Assembly: GCF_017876405.1 (NCBI RefSeq)
Contig: NZ_JAGINW010000001.1
Coordinates: 12,661,203-12,725,202, forward strand
Origin: Kibdelosporangium banguiense
Lineage (GTDB): Bacteria > Actinomycetota > Actinomycetes > Mycobacteriales > Pseudonocardiaceae
Reading direction: 5' to 3'
DNA length: 64,000 nucleotides
Shown: positions 63,737 through 64,000 of the stretch, in pieces
Numbering within the stretch: the stretch's first letter is position 1
Layout of the letters: each line of letters begins with the position of its first letter
Notes under the pieces: generated by a model
The model's input: the letters and a program-made list of their open reading frames with translations, nothing else
Database searches by the model: none
Told to the model about the DNA's origin: nothing
Translations under genes and position numbers: made by a program

Positions 63737-64000
63737 CTCAACATCGCTTCGCAGCTGCGCACGACTACCCGGGCTGCGTCTCGCTCCGAGCTACCCAGCA
63801 TTGGATTCTCGGACTGCTCGCGCCACCTGGCCAGCGCGTCGTATACCGCTGCCTGCACTTCCGGTTCGGTTGCGGGGCGGTCGAAACCGAGCCTGGCGTC
63901 CAGTTCTGTGCCTAGGCCACCGATCAACCTCTGTGCCTCTGCGCCCAGGTCGTCGGGTAGGCGGGTTCGGCCTGACAGTAGGCCGCCCAGGAGCCTCAAC
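63733..64000 (-). CDS. Partial hypothetical ORF at window edge
   Basis: The minus strand is open from the window end to a TAG at 63733. The visible 88 residues contain LGTELDARLGFDRPATEPEVQAAVYDALARWREQ and ERDAARVVVRSCEAMLS, helical and acidic. I do not recognise the family. The only visible start is a TTG near the edge, so the gene probably begins outside the window. Confidence 0.45.
   Translation of the reverse strand, partial: LRLLGGLLSGRTRLPDDLGAEAQRLIGGLGTELDARLGFDRPATEPEVQAAVYDALARWREQSENPMLGSSERDAARVVVRSCEAMLS

Overview
The window is high-GC actinobacterial chromosome, most likely from a Pseudonocardiaceae member (Amycolatopsis/Kibdelosporangium/Lentzea-like; the genus cannot be settled from sequence alone). 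The evidence is GTG/ATG starts with GGAGG-type ribosome sites, extensive 4-bp stop/start overlaps, an actinobacterial bcc-aa3 oxidase cluster, and gene order that follows the M. tuberculosis Rv2191-Rv2218 block (DnaQ-UvrC fusion, trpD, ctaE, qcrCAB, ctaF, ctaC, asnB, adoK, HesB-type protein, glycerate kinase, DUF3043, cobT/cobS, ilvE, gcvT, leucyl aminopeptidase, E2, epimerase, lipB, lipA).

Layout. 1-2 kb: 5' end of a Tat-secreted GH95-like hydrolase and an NYN-domain protein. 2-4.4 kb: DnaQ-UvrC nuclease and a stand-alone Lrp/AsnC ligand-binding protein. 4.4-13.6 kb: respiratory cluster ctaE-qcrC-qcrA-qcrB with a second, tandem qcrB, a pseudo-receiver coupled to trpD, and ctaC-ctaF. 13.8-25 kb: asnB, adenosine kinase overlapping an XdhC-type Rossmann protein, an A-type Fe-S carrier, glycerate kinase, DUF3043, an aldo/keto reductase, a cobU-cobT-cobS operon and ilvE. 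25-36.4 kb: an operon of permease, two DUF2269-like paralogues and gcvT; then pepA, lpdA-sucB, a TIGR01777 epimerase, PAP2 phosphatase and lipB. 36.4-44.4 kb: accessory block splitting lipB from lipA (a decayed secreted beta-propeller gene, a TetR-controlled divergent LLM/SDR locus with two operator copies, a secreted M14 carboxypeptidase and a secreted S33 hydrolase). 44.5-47.3 kb: lipA, DedA protein, saccharopine-dehydrogenase-like protein. 47.4-49.5 kb: a two-gene ATPase-HNH cassette resembling Septu (PtuA-PtuB) anti-phage systems. 49.6-60.3 kb: a 1469-aa secreted subtilase, its divergent TrmB/LuxR-type regulator, a 1366-aa secreted PQQ-type dehydrogenase with LamG/PKD/FN3 modules, and a DUF574-type methyltransferase. 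60.3-64 kb: a 1-kb non-coding, repeat-rich stretch, a DUF222-HNH (13E12-type) nuclease gene, an XRE-DUF397 pair and an edge ORF.

How the genes work together. qcrCAB, ctaC, ctaE and ctaF supply most of the menaquinol:O2 supercomplex (ctaD is not here). lpdA-sucB supply E3 and E2 of a 2-oxo acid dehydrogenase, and lipB and lipA make the lipoyl groups that E2 and the glycine cleavage system need. cobUTS completes the nucleotide loop of cobalamin. The accessory parts are secretion-, defence- and mobile-element-related. Non-coding features include many GC-rich hairpin terminators at convergent junctions, a dispersed GCCACTTTGGGGGC hairpin family, and two repeat families shared by the 30-kb and 61-kb intergenic regions. 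I saw no rRNA, tRNA, CRISPR array or origin.
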